DNA of 5,607 nucleotides. Source: an uncultured bacterium (lineage in GTDB: Bacteria > Desulfobacterota > WTBG01). The stretch spans positions 1 through 5,607 of the forward strand of contig CALJBY010000192.1 in the NCBI GenBank assembly GCA_938024025.1. The letters are read 5' to 3'. The notes under the pieces are model-generated. The model saw only the letters and a program-made list of their open reading frames with translations. It searched no databases and was not told the DNA's origin. The position numbers and the translations under genes were made by a program. Below, in pieces: positions 5,077 through 5,607 of this stretch; within the stretch, counting starts at the first letter, position 1, and each line of letters begins with the position of its first letter.

Positions 5077-5113
5077 AATTTTTCAAGTAAAAATTCACTA
5101 AATAGTGGTTTTT
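5077..5113 (+). repeat. Overlapping AT-rich inverted repeats in the DUF3786 leader
   Basis: AATTTTT (5077-5083) is perfectly complementary to AAAAATT (5089-5095). The second arm is also the left edge of a larger dyad: AAAAA (5089-5093), CACTA (5096-5100), TAGTG (5103-5107) and TTTTT (5109-5113). The two pairings exclude each other. The stems are A/T-rich, so stability is modest. Confidence 0.35.
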
Positions 5114-5140
5114 GATGACATGGGTAGATCCATATTGTAG

Positions 5141-5607
5141 ATGGATAAACAAAAGGTCCGTAACCATCCTAACCAGCAACCTTACCAACAAGCATTTAGA
5201 ATAGCCTGCGATTCTTTAAGAAGTGCTGACATAGAGGAGAGAGCAGAAAAAAGTGGTGCACTCTTAGAGAAGGAGGAGCACGGGGGTTACTTAATTAGGC
5301 TCACTTTTTTACATCGTCGCTGTCTGATACATTTTCCCGAGGGGAAGGTCACCTTTGAGGAAAATGATGATGAAGAAGTTCCCCTTTGGAGTAAAATCTT
5401 GCTCCTCCATTACCTTATCAATGCACAGGGAAACCCGCTTGCGGGTGAATGGGTAAATTTCAGGCAACTGTCTGGAGGAGATACCTACTACCCAGCTTTT
5501 GTAAAAAGGTCGCAGCAACCGCTGCTTGATTTTTTCGCTCATCGGCTGGAACTCCTGGAAGAAGCAGCCCAGGCGTTAGGTGGGAGGAACTTAAGCGAAG
5601 GAGACAG
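5141..5607 (+). CDS. DUF3786 domain protein, partial (3' end outside window)
   Basis: The frame opens at ATG 5141 and stays open to the window edge, giving 155 codons and no stop. The family's characteristic segment is clear: P-L-W-S-K-I-L-L-L-H-Y-L-I-N-A-Q-G (81-97), then G-E-W-V-N-F-R-Q-L-S-G-G (102-113) and T-Y-Y-P-A-F (115-120). This is the core I recognise from DUF3786, whose biochemical function is unknown. No signal peptide or membrane segment is visible, so the protein is probably cytoplasmic. Residues 69-80 are acidic (E-E-N-D-D-E-E), probably a surface loop. A TAG directly precedes the ATG in frame, and no other ATG, GTG or TTG follows near it, so the start is fixed unless it is a rare codon. 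There is no clear Shine-Dalgarno, unlike every other gene here. It is transcribed away from nfnA. Confidence 0.77.
   Translation, partial: MDKQKVRNHPNQQPYQQAFRIACDSLRSADIEERAEKSGALLEKEEHGGYLIRLTFLHRRCLIHFPEGKVTFEENDDEEVPLWSKILLLHYLINAQGNPLAGEWVNFRQLSGGDTYYPAFVKRSQQPLLDFFAHRLELLEEAAQALGGRNLSEGD

Larger units (their letters stand above)
4793..5140. other. Divergent regulatory region between nfnA and the DUF3786 gene
   Basis: This 348-bp, mostly AT-rich region holds the upstream sequences of two divergent genes. On the nfnA side are the GGAGG site, a small dyad TGTTA-AA-TAACA (4812-4823) and a GC-rich hairpin (4860-4882). On the DUF3786 side are a -35/-10 pair (4992-5018), a TetR-like operator (5022-5039), and two AT-rich inverted repeats in the leader (5077-5113). 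No RNA gene or riboswitch consensus was recognised. A 67-codon reading frame on the minus strand at 4833-5036 has no ribosome binding site and is not considered a gene. Confidence 0.6.

Noticed and set aside
5309..5542. 77-codon minus-strand reading frame
   Set aside because: It is antisense to the DUF3786 gene, whose family motifs are in the opposite strand.

Overview
The window looks like chromosomal DNA from an anaerobic, flagellated (or flagellum-derived), double-membrane bacterium. The clues are an electron-bifurcating NfnAB transhydrogenase, a DUF3786 protein (a family I associate mainly with anaerobes), two lipoproteins of outer-membrane-assembly type, and a PilZ gene preceded by a sigma-28-like promoter. 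GGAGG ribosome binding sites precede most genes. A Desulfobacterota- or Nitrospirota-like lineage would fit, but this is inference and the phylum cannot be fixed from this sequence.

Layout. Positions 1-141 (+) hold the C-terminal tail of a SIMPL/YggE (DUF541) protein. Positions 142-601 carry no gene. This stretch is a patchwork of short repeats bracketed by a 26-bp inverted pair, and each copy of the pair sits just after the stop codon of one of the two convergent flanking genes. Positions 602-1731 (-) hold a two-gene lipoprotein unit: a BamE/SmpA-like lipoprotein is transcribed first, then an uncharacterised lipoprotein with a possible BamC-like domain. A candidate housekeeping promoter lies upstream of it. 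Positions 1930-2298 (-) hold a single-domain PilZ c-di-GMP receptor, with a 14/16 match to the FliA consensus about 110 bp upstream. Positions 2535-4792 (-) hold the nfnA-nfnB operon, closed by a strong Rho-independent terminator directly before the PilZ promoter. Positions 4793-5140 are a divergent regulatory region. Positions 5141-5607 (+) hold the start of a DUF3786 gene that runs off the window.

How it fits together. NfnAB balances NADH, NADPH and ferredoxin pools in an anaerobe. The PilZ gene looks like an independent motility-regulon unit inserted between energy-metabolism and envelope genes. The DUF3786 gene has a good -35 box followed by a palindrome resembling the FadR-type TetR operator over the expected transcription start, suggesting acyl-CoA or fatty-acid-linked repression. 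No whole new multi-gene system is visible. The most novel material is regulatory (sigma-28 site, TetR-like operator) and the repeat mosaic at 142-601.
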